This document shows, in pieces, positions 1-9,185 of a DNA stretch of 33,622 nucleotides (position 1 is the first letter of the stretch; each line of letters begins with the position of its first letter). The stretch spans positions 1-33,622 of the forward strand of contig JAYWAC010000164.1 of assembly GCA_043782755.1 (NCBI GenBank), written 5' to 3'. The DNA comes from JADJYF01 sp043782755. Its GTDB lineage: Bacteria; Pseudomonadota; Gammaproteobacteria; Ga0077536. The notes beneath the pieces were generated by a model. The model was given only the letters and a program-made list of their open reading frames with translations, did no database searches and was not told the DNA's origin. The translations under genes and the position numbers were made by a program.

Positions 1-1193
1 ACGGCCATCGCCAGGATCGCGCACACTCGACCCAGCGGCGGACGCGCTGTATTCGACAAACCGTCCGTCACAGCCAGCGTCAGTGCCGCGACGATGCCGA
101 GACCCGGCAAGTAGTTGCGATGTTCGTGCATAAGCTCAAGCGGAATGACGCTGCTTTCGAGGACATGCCCAAGCAGAAACCAGCCCCACGCGAAAGCGAG
201 ATAGGGCTGGCGCGCGCGCCGCGCGAAGATCAGCGCCGACATCACCACTAGTGCGACGACGGCGAGCGCAGTGTCGGGAGGCGTTAGCCAACTGCGCGAC
301 AAGGCGATGTCGTCATGAAAGAGCGCATAGGCGCCCGGCGCAGGCAGAACTAGCAGGCGCAGATAGGCGAACATCACGCGCGCCTCGCTCCACAACCGCT
401 CGCTCGGCGTGAACTCGCGTCCCGCGTAACCGGGCGCGATGTCATGCAGAAAATAGCCGATGCCCGCAGCCAACACGCCCACTGCCACCACCATCAAGGC
501 GGCGCGTGATGCGCCGGACAAGGGCGCGCGACCAGAGCGCAGCACGCAGGCTTCGATCAGCAGCAGGTAGAGGGGCAGACTGAGTGCCACTTCCTTGCAC
601 AATAAAGCGAGCAGCGCCAATGACAGACAGGCCAGCGGCCAGGCCGTCGGTAGCGCTTCATTGCGCAACTGTCGCTGACGACAAGAGGTGTACAGCAGCA
701 GCGTCAGCAACATGAAAGTCGCCGACAGCGAAGTCATGCGCTGCACGACGTAGAGCACCGACGTCAAGTTGATGGGATGAACGGCCCACAGCGCAGCGAT
801 CAACCAGGCCGCGCCCTGCGGCACACGCGGCGCGAGTGACGGCAACAGGCGCGCTATGAGACTCCACACCAAAAGCGCATTGAGTGCGTGGATGGCGAGA
901 TTGGTGGCTTTGTAGGACCAGGGCGCAAGGCCGGCCAGACTGCGGTTGACGGCGAAGCTCAGCATCGCGAGCGGTCGCCCGAGCGGCCCGGTGTCGACAC
1001 CGGACATGGCCGCGTCGAGCAGCGTATCGAGACGCAGGGAATGCAGTTCCAGCGCTGGGTTCTGCACGATGGTGTGGTAGTCGTCGAAGGCGAAACCACC
1101 CTTGAGACCCGGCAGGTAGACCAGCACGACCAGCGCGACGAGTAGCCCCGCAGCCAGCGCGGTCCTCGCTTGCTCGGACCTGTCTATCAGCAT
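1..1193 (-). CDS. Multi-spanning GT-C-type glycosyltransferase, partial; candidate pilin glycosyltransferase
   Basis: This frame is open from an ATG at 1193 to the window edge (397 codons), so the C-terminus is missing. The protein is very hydrophobic, with many membrane segments. It has the layout of the TMTC/PMT-like GT-C membrane glycosyltransferases: an FDDYHTIVQN motif in the first periplasmic loop (residues 36-45, with the acidic pair typical of GT-C enzymes), an HPINLTSVLYVVQRM motif at about 139-153, and a late EHRNYLPGLG motif. Bacterial members often carry C-terminal TPR repeats, which would lie outside the window. It sits directly downstream of pilA on the same strand, after the pilA terminator. 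That position suggests, by inference only, that it transfers a lipid-linked sugar to the pilin in the periplasm. The family is fairly secure; the substrate is unknown, and it could act on another surface glycan. Confidence 0.75.
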   Translation of the reverse strand, partial: MLIDRSEQARTALAAGLLVALVVLVYLPGLKGGFAFDDYHTIVQNPALELHSLRLDTLLDAAMSGVDTGPLGRPLAMLSFAVNRSLAGLAPWSYKATNLAIHALNALLVWSLIARLLPSLAPRVPQGAAWLIAALWAVHPINLTSVLYVVQRMTSLSATFMLLTLLLYTSCRQRQLRNEALPTAWPLACLSLALLALLCKEVALSLPLYLLLIEACVLRSGRAPLSGASRAALMVVAVGVLAAGIGYFLHDIAPGYAGREFTPSERLWSEARVMFAYLRLLVLPAPGAYALFHDDIALSRSWLTPPDTALAVVALVVMSALIFARRARQPYLAFAWGWFLLGHVLESSVIPLELMHEHRNYLPGLGIVAALTLAVTDGLSNTARPPLGRVCAILAMA

Positions 1194-1226
1194 TGTCGGG
1201 CCAGGGGCGGGATACAAACGTCAGAC

Positions 1227-1260
1227 AAAAAAAAGCACGCTGCGCAGAGCGCAGCGTGCT
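1227..1260 (-). terminator. Rho-independent terminator of pilA
   Basis: Read on the minus strand there is a perfect 12-bp stem (AGCACGCTGCGC / GCGCAGCGTGCT) with a TCT loop, followed immediately by a run of eight T. It lies just after the pilA stop codon and before the glycosyltransferase start. It should give a short, abundant pilA mRNA and limit read-through into the downstream gene. Confidence 0.93.
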
Positions 1261-1282
1261 TGGACGTCAGATTACGCGCGCC

Positions 1283-1708
1283 TTACTTGCGGCAGGACGA
1301 GGGACGATACTTGCCTTCGAGATCGCCGTCGTTGCAATTCCAAACCACCTTGCCGCCGCTGGTCGCCGGCGTCAGGAGGAGCTTCTTATTAGTTATAGGT
1401 TTGGTCGAAAACGTGACTTCAATTATGCCTTTTGGAAGCACAGTCACCTGCTTCACCGAGTTACCCGAAATGTCGGTCGGCTTCGCCATACCTGCGCCGG
1501 TATTGTCGGTCGGCAGGCTGCCGTTGGCGGAGAAATACTCGGACACGGCGGTCTTGCCGGCGCTGGCCAGCGACAGACCTTCGGTCACTTTCGCGCGGAC
1601 GGTGTAATCCTGGTAGGCCGGAATCGCGACTGCGGCCAGGATGCCGATGATCGCCACGACGATCATCAATTCGATAAGGGTAAAGCCCTGTTGTTTCTGC
1701 ATCTTCAT
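1283..1708 (-). CDS. pilA: Type IV major pilin (prepilin) PilA
   Basis: A prepilin of 141 aa that polymerises into the type IV pilus fibre. The leader MKMQKQQG is cut after Gly8 by PilD. Mature Phe1 is N-methylated, and Glu5 (residue 13) is present in the FTLIELMIVVAIIGILAAVA helix that anchors and assembles subunits. Cys125 and Cys139 would form the C-terminal disulfide (D-region) loop. The frame stays open 37 codons further upstream, but I chose the ATG at 1708 because GAGGAG lies at the right distance before it and the leader length fits; a second ATG at 1702 also exists. It is monocistronic between a sigma-54 promoter and a strong terminator. It follows pilR on the same strand, as expected for a PilS/PilR target. 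The Ser pair just before Cys139 is a possible glycosylation site, by inference from other pilins. Confidence 0.95.
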   Translation of the reverse strand: MKMQKQQGFTLIELMIVVAIIGILAAVAIPAYQDYTVRAKVTEGLSLASAGKTAVSEYFSANGSLPTDNTGAGMAKPTDISGNSVKQVTVLPKGIIEVTFSTKPITNKKLLLTPATSGGKVVWNCNDGDLEGKYRPSSCRK

Positions 1709-1845
1709 GTCTCGTCTCTCCTCAGAGAATTGCTTTGAATCTGTCATTCGCCAGTGAGCCGGTGCGGCGGCCTTCGCGACACGCCACCGGTAAATCTTCA
1801 TTCGAACCCGATGACTCATCGAGCCGAACTCGTGCAGGCTGTGTT

Positions 1846-1861
1846 AGCAGTTTCCGTGCCA
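1846..1861 (-). promoter_or_regulatory. Sigma-54 (RpoN) promoter of pilA
   Basis: The minus strand reads TGGCACGGAAACTGCT, which matches the consensus TGGCACG-N4-TTGCW at all positions but one, with the GG (-24) and GC (-12) correctly spaced. Transcription would start near 1835, giving a leader of about 125 nt before the pilA ATG. Sigma-54 control of pilA with PilR as enhancer-binding activator is established in Pseudomonas, and pilR lies next to it here. Confidence 0.88.
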
Positions 1862-1959
1862 CAGGGCGCTATCGGGAGAGAGCCGCGAATTTGTTGGCGT
1901 AAGTGCGCAAGCGCCGTAGCGGTGGTGGGGTTTAAATCCTGTCTCTGGACTCCGTCCAC

Positions 1960-1972
1960 GTCACAATGTGAC
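1960..1972 (-). promoter_or_regulatory. Possible PilR upstream activator site (palindrome)
   Basis: A perfect inverted repeat GTCACA-A-TGTGAC lies about 125-135 bp upstream of the predicted pilA start, where sigma-54 enhancers usually sit. It contains TGTGAC/TTGTCAC half-sites, loosely like the TGTC-type PilR sites described in Pseudomonas. It is placed between the pilR stop and the pilA promoter. The assignment to PilR is inference; a CRP-like regulator is another possibility because of the TGTGA half-sites. Confidence 0.45.
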
Positions 1973-1997
1973 AAAAATCGTCAGATCGTCGCCGGCT

Positions 1998-3317
1998 TCA
2001 ACTCTCGATGCCGAGTTTTTGTAGACGGTAGCGCAGCGCTCGAAAGCTGATACCGAGCAGCTTGGCGGCCTTGGTTTTGTTCCAGCGGGTCTGTTCCAGG
2101 GCGACCAGAATGCGGCTGCGCTCGACATCGTCGAGATAATCCTGCAGCTCGGCCGGCGCGGCGCTCGCCGACGCGGCACGCGGCCCTTCGGGCAGCCGCA
2201 GATCGGCAACCCTGATCTGATCGTTCTCACACAGAGTCAGGGCACGCTCAAGTATGTTCTCGAGTTCGCGCACATTGCCGGGAAAGGCATAGTTCAGCAG
2301 TGCAGCTAGGGCATCGTCGGTCAGGCGCGGCACCGCCACCCCGAATTCGACGCTCTTCTTGGCGAGAAAATGCTCGACTAGCAGGGCGATATCGTCGGCC
2401 CGCTCGCGCAGTGGCGGCACATTCAGTTCGATGACGTTGATGCGGTAATAGAGGTCCTGACGGAATTCACCTGCCTCGACCAGCTCAGCCAGTTTCTTGT
2501 GGGTGGCCGATAGAATGCGGCAATCGACCGCCACTTCGGCGTCCGCTCCTAGCGGCCGCACGCGCTTCTCCTGGATGGCGCGCAGCAGTTTGACCTGCAT
2601 GTGCAGCGGCAGCTCGGCCACTTCATCCAGAAACAGCGTGCCGCCGTCGGCGGCCTGGAACAGGCCCGGCTTATCGGCCACCGCACCGGTAAAGCTGCCC
2701 TTGCGATGGCCGAACAACTCGCTCTCCATGAGTTCACCAGGAATCGCGCCGCAATTGACCGGCACGAAGGTCGCCTGGGCGCGCGCGCCCTGTTCGTGGA
2801 TCAGGCGAGCGACCAGCTCCTTGCCGGTACCGGACTCACCACTGATATAGACCGGCGCCTGACTGCGGGCGAGCTTTGCGACCGTTTCGCGCAGCCGTTC
2901 GATGACGGCCGAGCCGCCGATCAAGGCGCGCGACTGGGCGGTGGGCGAGCCGCGCAGCTTGAGCGCCTGGGTGATGAGGTTGCGCAGATCCTTAAGGTTG
3001 ACGGGCTTGGTGACGAAGTCGAAAGCGCCGGATTTGAGCGCGGTGATGGCTGATTCCATGTTGCCATGGGCGGTGATGACCGCCACTGGCATACCGGGAT
3101 GTCGGCGCGCGATGTCGGCCACGAGATCCAACCCGTTGCCGTCCGGCAGGCGCATGTCGGTCAAGCACAGATCGAAATTCTCCTGACGCAACAGCGCCAG
3201 GGCCTCGGCGATATTGGCGGCCGGACTGGCCTGCACACCCATGCGCCCGAGCGTGATGCCGAGCAATTCGCGAATGTCGGGCTCGTCGTCGACGATCAGC
3301 GCGCGTCTTTCGCTCAT
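1998..3317 (-). CDS. pilR: Sigma-54-dependent response regulator PilR
   Basis: This NtrC-type activator of 439 aa switches on pilA transcription. The receiver domain (residues 5-120) has the acidic pocket, phospho-acceptor Asp54 (CLTDMRLPDG) and Lys104. The AAA+ domain has Walker A GESGTGKE (160-167), the sigma-54 contact loop as GSFTGA (207-212, Ser in place of the common Ala) and Walker B TLFLDE (227-232). A Fis-type helix-turn-helix (NKTKAAKLLGISFRALRYRL) ends the protein. The ATG at 3317 is chosen because it begins the receiver fold, follows GGAGAAG, and overlaps the pilS stop as ATGA; the upstream in-frame ATG would add 19 residues unrelated to the family. It is translationally coupled to pilS. 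Confidence 0.96.
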   Translation of the reverse strand: MSERRALIVDDEPDIRELLGITLGRMGVQASPAANIAEALALLRQENFDLCLTDMRLPDGNGLDLVADIARRHPGMPVAVITAHGNMESAITALKSGAFDFVTKPVNLKDLRNLITQALKLRGSPTAQSRALIGGSAVIERLRETVAKLARSQAPVYISGESGTGKELVARLIHEQGARAQATFVPVNCGAIPGELMESELFGHRKGSFTGAVADKPGLFQAADGGTLFLDEVAELPLHMQVKLLRAIQEKRVRPLGADAEVAVDCRILSATHKKLAELVEAGEFRQDLYYRINVIELNVPPLRERADDIALLVEHFLAKKSVEFGVAVPRLTDDALAALLNYAFPGNVRELENILERALTLCENDQIRVADLRLPEGPRAASASAAPAELQDYLDDVERSRILVALEQTRWNKTKAAKLLGISFRALRYRLQKLGIES

Positions 3318-4942
3318 ACTTCTCCAATCCTTTGTTGTCTGCCGGGGTGGGCGAACACGATGCGGAAACGACATCCCTGCTGGCGCTCGACGAGCTGCAG
3401 CGAGGCCTGGTTGGACTCACACAACTCGCGGGCGATGTAAAGTCCAAGCCCGGTGCCACTGCTCTCGGTGGTGGCGAAAGGTTCGAACAGGCGATCGGCG
3501 ATGGCGTCGTTCAGACCCGGGCCCGAATCGAACACTTCCAGAAACGGCCGCCCGTTGCTCTCGATGATGCCGGCTTCAAAGCCCAGTAGCGGCGCGCGCG
3601 TGGCGTAGCGCAGCCCGTTCTCACTCAAGTTCCATAACACCTGATGCAACTGGCTCTTGTCGATCTTGACGATGATGGACTCGTCCAGCCAGCGCACCAC
3701 CAGGTCGCCGTCGGCCAGATCGAAACGTTCCAGAAGCTCGGCGCAGAACGCCTCCAGCCATGGGCGCAACGGGAAACTCTCCGACACTACGTCGTGACGA
3801 CGACCGATGGTCATGACGTTTTCAATGATGGCGTTCACGCGCTGCGAGTGCTGCAGGACGATATCGGTGAGGCGTCGATCCTGACTGGCCAGGTCGGGCG
3901 ATTCCGACAACAACTGACCGGCGTGGCTGATGGCGCCGAGCGGATTGCGAATCTCATGGGCGATGCTGGCGGTCAGGCGCCCGAGCGAGGCGAGTTTCAA
4001 CTGCTGGGCACGCTGACGCGTCTCGGCGGCGTCTTCGAGAAACACCAGGGTGCCGTGCTGCTCGGGTTCGCTGGCACCGAGTTCGGTGAATGACACCAGC
4101 GCATTGATGCTGCCATGGCCGACGATGGTAGCGGCCGGATTCTCACCGCTGCGCAGCCACAGTCGGTAGGACGCTTCGAGCGGCGTGGAGATGGTAGCCA
4201 GCACGCCTTCCATAGTGCCGCTCTCGCGACCGAGGATTTCCGCTGCGGCGTCGTTCGCCAGCACCACCACGCCGTCACGGTCGAGCACCATGATGCCGGC
4301 GCGCATGCGCCGCACGATGTGTTCGTTCAAACGCGAGAGGTGTTCGATGTCAAGCGCGCGCGCGGCCGCCAGCGCCTCACTGCGGCGGGCTCTTTCGGCC
4401 AAGGCCGAAGCCAGTACCGCAGTACCGAAACAGGCCGCGCCGAGCAGGCCCGCCTGGGTGTAATTGGCGGGCGAATAGGCGTCGTGGAGTATGCCGAAAA
4501 AGGTTTCGCCGAGCATCGCCATGCTCGCTAGTGCGGCGAAGAATACCGCTGCGCGCCCCGAGGCCAAGAGACAGGCACCGGCCACCGAGATCACCAGCCG
4601 TATGCCGATGCCGCTGGTCACGCCACCAGCGGCGTGCATCAGCAGCGAGGTCGCCAACAGATCCGCCAGCACCCCGCCGTAGACCTGCACACGATAGGTC
4701 AGGCCGCGCTGCTCGGCGGAAAACAACGCACCGATGGCGAACACCAGATAGCCGAGTGCGGTGCCGACGAACAGACGTGAGTCAACATCGGACAGGTTGG
4801 GTGGCAACTTGCCGGACAGACTTAAGATCGTGAATACACCGGCGATGACGATGCGGTAGAAATTGAAGTAGCGCAGCGCATTCCAATTGTTGTGCTGAAC
4901 GCGTTGTCGCACCTCGTGGGCGCGAGTCGCCGACAGGGTCAT
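3314..4942 (-). CDS. pilS: Membrane sensor histidine kinase PilS
   Basis: The sensor kinase partner of PilR, 542 aa. The N-terminal half (about residues 25-180) has roughly six hydrophobic segments, as in Pseudomonas PilS, which senses pilin in the membrane. A PAS-like domain follows (about 205-300), then the dimerisation/phospho-acceptor helix with His329 in ASIAHEIRNPLGA, and an HATPase domain with N-box (LWNLSENGLRYA), G1 (DSGPGLND), F-box (LFEPFATT) and G2 (GTGLGLYIA). The ATG at 4942 was chosen because it overlaps the stop of the upstream PP0621-family gene as ATGA; an upstream ATG in frame (5035) would run through that gene. Its own stop overlaps the pilR start. Confidence 0.95.
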   Translation of the reverse strand: MTLSATRAHEVRQRVQHNNWNALRYFNFYRIVIAGVFTILSLSGKLPPNLSDVDSRLFVGTALGYLVFAIGALFSAEQRGLTYRVQVYGGVLADLLATSLLMHAAGGVTSGIGIRLVISVAGACLLASGRAAVFFAALASMAMLGETFFGILHDAYSPANYTQAGLLGAACFGTAVLASALAERARRSEALAAARALDIEHLSRLNEHIVRRMRAGIMVLDRDGVVVLANDAAAEILGRESGTMEGVLATISTPLEASYRLWLRSGENPAATIVGHGSINALVSFTELGASEPEQHGTLVFLEDAAETRQRAQQLKLASLGRLTASIAHEIRNPLGAISHAGQLLSESPDLASQDRRLTDIVLQHSQRVNAIIENVMTIGRRHDVVSESFPLRPWLEAFCAELLERFDLADGDLVVRWLDESIIVKIDKSQLHQVLWNLSENGLRYATRAPLLGFEAGIIESNGRPFLEVFDSGPGLNDAIADRLFEPFATTESSGTGLGLYIARELCESNQASLQLVERQQGCRFRIVFAHPGRQQRIGEV

Positions 4943-5166
4943 GAGCGCTGGCGTGCCTGGTCGGCGTGGGCCGCCGAACAATAATGTTGCCCGCCGCGTG
5001 AAATCGCCTCGTTGCTGGGAAAATAAATCTGACAATGCGCGCAGCGCACAGTCTGTGCATCGATAGCTGCCTTCTTACGAGGCGCGCTGGCGGCGACTTT
5101 CAAACGTCGCATGACCATCACCACGATGACACCGATCAACACTAACAAGATCAAACGAGCGAGCAT
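4939..5166 (-). CDS. PP0621-family small membrane zinc-ribbon protein
   Basis: A protein of 75 aa with one N-terminal membrane helix (about residues 3-19), a basic linker and a small putative metal-binding knuckle made by Cys42-x2-Cys45, Cys63 and His67. It resembles the PP0621 family often found immediately upstream of pilS in gammaproteobacteria; its function is not known to me. The stop overlaps the pilS start as ATGA, so it is the first gene of a PP0621-pilS-pilR operon. The position suggests, by inference, a membrane accessory to the PilS sensor, perhaps redox- or metal-responsive. It is easily missed because of its size. Confidence 0.85.
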   Translation of the reverse strand: MLARLILLVLIGVIVVMVMRRLKVAASAPRKKAAIDAQTVRCAHCQIYFPSNEAISRGGQHYCSAAHADQARQRS

Positions 5167-5364
5167 TCAGAGCGCCTCCGCGCGAACGGGCGCTTCACCG
5201 TCGCAGTCATGACAAAGCACCCATGAAGCGCCATACTGGATCACCTCGTTCCGTCGCCAACTGCGGCCGTATGTTCACCTTTTGATCCGTCCGACTCAAG
5301 GCGGTTGGTGATAAGCTTGCGGGCCTGCGGTGTGCCGGTGCGTGCCGTCTGTCTAGGGGGAATG

Positions 5365-6530
<1,166 letters not shown>

Positions 6531-6531
<1 letters not shown>

Positions 6532-7406
6532 TGTCGATTCTGGTCAACCGCGCGACCCGCGTACTGGTGCAGGGTTTCACCGGCAAGCAGGGCACTTTCC
6601 ACGCCGAGCAGGCGATTGCCTACGGCACCCAGATTGTCGGCGGCACCTCGCCCGGACGGGGCGGCGCCCAGCATCTTGATCGTCCCATTTTCGACACCAT
6701 GGCTGACGCCGTGGCGGCTACCGGTGCCGACGCCAGCATGATCTTCGTGCCACCGCCCTTCGCCGCCGACGCCATTTGTGAAGCCGCTGATGCTGGCATC
6801 AAGGTCATCGCCTGCATCACCGAAGGCATTCCGGTGCTCGATATGCTGCGTGTCAAAGCCAGCCTGTCGGCGCGTCCCGAGGTGCGTCTGATCGGACCGA
6901 ACTGCCCTGGCATCATTACGCCCGGCGAATGCAAGATCGGCATCATGCCGGGTGCGATTCACATGCAGGGCCGCATCGGCATCGTCTCGCGCTCCGGCAC
7001 GCTGACCTATGAAGCCGTGCATCAGACCACGCGCGCCGGGCTCGGTCAGAGCACCTGCGTCGGCATCGGTGGCGACCCGATACATGGCATGAACTTCATC
7101 GACTGCCTGACCTTGTTCCAGGCAGATCCGCAGACCGAGGGCATCATCATGGTCGGCGAGATCGGCGGTTCGGCCGAGGAAGACGCGGCGGCCTTCATCG
7201 GCAAGCACGTCACCAAACCGGTGGTCGGCTATATCGCCGGCGTCACCGCGCCGGCCGGCAAGCGCATGGGTCATGCCGGCGCCATCATCTCCGGTGGCAA
7301 AGGCACGGCCGACGACAAGTTCAAGGCCCTCGAAGCTGCGGGTGTGCGCATCGTACGTTCGCCGGCCGAGATGGGTGCGGCCATGGCCCGGGCCCTAGCG
7401 GCCTGA
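6531..7406 (+). CDS. sucD: Succinyl-CoA synthetase alpha subunit
   Basis: The CoA-binding and phosphohistidine subunit of succinyl-CoA synthetase, 291 aa (E. coli 289). A Rossmann-type CoA-binding domain at the N-terminus (VLVQGFTGKQGTFHAEQ) precedes the ligase domain. GPNCPGIITPGECKIGIMP is conserved, and the active-site His248 sits in GKRMGHAGAII. The start ATG overlaps the sucC stop in TGATG, so the two subunits are translationally coupled at 1:1. The sucAB genes of the 2-oxoglutarate dehydrogenase are not beside it. Confidence 0.97.
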
Positions 7407-7462
7407 TCCCGGGCCGGCGTGTCGCGCAGCGTTCACGCAACGCGCCGCACGCCGGCAACACC

Positions 7463-9097
7463 ATGACCGCCGCGCTCCGTCTCGCCCTCGCGCAAACCAA
7501 CTTCTGTGTCGGTGACATCGCCGGCAATCGCGACACCATTATCGACCTCGCGTTGCGCGCCCGCGCCGAAGGCGCCGACGTGGTGGTGATGCCGGAACTG
7601 GCGATCACCGGTTACCCGCCCGAAGACCTGCTGTTCCGCCCCGGCCTGCATGCACGCGTGCGCGCCGCGCTGAACACTATCGCCGAACGCGTCACAGGCA
7701 TTCATCTGGTGCTCGGTTATCCCGAACCGGACGGCGAGCGGCTTTTCAACAGTTGTCTGGTCATGCGCGACGGTCAGATCCTTGCCAACTATCGCAAGCA
7801 ACATCTGCCGAACTATGCGGTGTTCGACGAGAAACGCTATTTCACACAAGGCGATCGCGCGGTGGTGGTGGAGATCAAGGGCGTGCGCATGGCCTTAAGC
7901 ATCTGCGAAGACATCTGGACACCGGCCAGTGCGGCGCAAGCGCGTGCCGCCGGTGCGGAGTTGATCTGCAATATCAACGCCTCGCCCTACCATCTGCGCA
8001 AGGCCTCCGAACGCCTCGCGGCGGTGCGGGCAGCGGTGCAGGCCGGCGGCATACCGGTCGCCTATGTGAACACCGTCGGTGGTCAGGACGAACTGGTGTT
8101 CGATGGCGGTTCCTTCGCACTCAATGCCGATGGCTCGGTGTGCGCTCAGGCGCCGGCCTTCACCGAAGATCTGCTACCGCTCAGAATCGAACGCACTACC
8201 CAGGGCGTGACCCTGCGCGGCCCGCACCATGCGTTGTCAACGGAAGACGAGGCCGAGGTCTACGACGCGCTGGTGCTCGGCATTCGCGACTACATCACCA
8301 AGAACCGTTTCCAGGGCTGCGTGTTGGGTTTGTCGGGCGGTATCGATTCGGCGCTGACCTTGGCCCTGGCGGTCGACGCGCTGGGCGCCGAGCGCGTGAT
8401 GGCGGTCTCCATGCCCTCGCGCTACACCGCTGACATGAGCATCGATGATGCGCGCGAACAGGCCGACATCATGGGCTGCGAATTTCACGTCGTGCCGATA
8501 GAGCAGCCGGTCGGTGCTTTCGCCGATGTGCTGGCGCCGGTCTTGAGCGGTCGCGATACCGGCGTCGCCGCCGAGAACGTGCAGGCCCGCGCGCGCGGCG
8601 TGATCCTGATGGCAGTGTCCAATGCCACCGGTCGCATGGTGCTGACGACCGGCAACAAGAGCGAGATGGCCGTCGGTTACGCGACGCTCTATGGCGACAT
8701 GGCGGGCGGTTTCGCGCCGCTGAAGGACATACCCAAACTGCTGGTTTATCGCCTCGCCAACTGGCGCAACGCGCAGTCACCAGCGATCCCGCCACGCGTC
8801 ATCGAACGCCCGCCGAGCGCTGAGCTGCGCCCGGACCAGAAGGACTCCGATTCATTGCCACCCTACGAGATACTCGACCCGATACTTGAGCGCTATATCG
8901 AGTTCGACCAGACACCTCATCAGATTGCCGCGCAGGGTTTCGACCTGGCAACGGTGAAACGGGTGGCGGCGATGGTCGACAGGAATGAATATAAGCGCCG
9001 TCAGGCGGCGCCGGGCGTGCGTATCAGCCGTCGCGCCTTTGGCCGCGACCGGCGCTTTCCGATCACCTCACGCTATAACGAGCAGGACGAGATCTGA
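7463..9097 (+). CDS. nadE: Glutamine-dependent NAD+ synthetase
   Basis: This enzyme makes NAD+ from nicotinate adenine dinucleotide, ATP and glutamine. It is the two-domain, glutamine-using form (544 aa). The N-terminal nitrilase-like amidase has the triad Glu45 (VMPELAITGYPPEDLL), Lys112 (NYRKQHLPNY) and Cys148 (ALSICEDIW). The C-terminal synthetase has the pyrophosphatase loop SGGIDS (291-296), followed by GNKSEMAVGYATLYGDMAGG. It lies 56 bp after sucD on the same strand and is probably co-transcribed or driven by read-through. The ATG at 7463 begins the nitrilase strand with no family extension missing. Confidence 0.96.
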   Translation: MTAALRLALAQTNFCVGDIAGNRDTIIDLALRARAEGADVVVMPELAITGYPPEDLLFRPGLHARVRAALNTIAERVTGIHLVLGYPEPDGERLFNSCLVMRDGQILANYRKQHLPNYAVFDEKRYFTQGDRAVVVEIKGVRMALSICEDIWTPASAAQARAAGAELICNINASPYHLRKASERLAAVRAAVQAGGIPVAYVNTVGGQDELVFDGGSFALNADGSVCAQAPAFTEDLLPLRIERTTQGVTLRGPHHALSTEDEAEVYDALVLGIRDYITKNRFQGCVLGLSGGIDSALTLALAVDALGAERVMAVSMPSRYTADMSIDDAREQADIMGCEFHVVPIEQPVGAFADVLAPVLSGRDTGVAAENVQARARGVILMAVSNATGRMVLTTGNKSEMAVGYATLYGDMAGGFAPLKDIPKLLVYRLANWRNAQSPAIPPRVIERPPSAELRPDQKDSDSLPPYEILDPILERYIEFDQTPHQIAAQGFDLATVKRVAAMVDRNEYKRRQAAPGVRISRRAFGRDRRFPITSRYNEQDEI

Positions 9098-9102
9098 TTG
9101 TC

Positions 9103-9178
9103 TGTAGGTGCGACCATTCGCACATTGAAGTTGAAACGCATCGCCCCGCCATTGAATGTGCGCATGGTCGCACCTACA
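9103..9178. repeat. REP-like long inverted repeat between convergent nadE and bamD
   Basis: Two 24-bp arms (9103-9126 and 9155-9178) are inverted copies with a single mismatch, around a 28-bp loop. Each arm starts with the motif TGTAGGTGCGACC, typical in style of gammaproteobacterial REP/BIME elements. It fills the gap between the 3' ends of nadE and bamD, so it may act as a two-way terminator or mRNA stabiliser. I saw no other copy in this window. Confidence 0.8.
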
Positions 9179-9185
9179 TACACCC

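Noticed and set aside
1709..1819. N-terminal extension of PilA by 37 residues from the ATG at 1819
   Set aside because: It would put a long leader before the prepilin peptidase site, lacks a ribosome site, and the ATG at 1708 has a strong one.
5167..5364. Sigma-70 promoters for sucC and the pilS operon
   Set aside because: Partial boxes such as TTGATC and TGATAA are present but the spacing is wrong (about 20-21 bp); nothing reliable enough to list.
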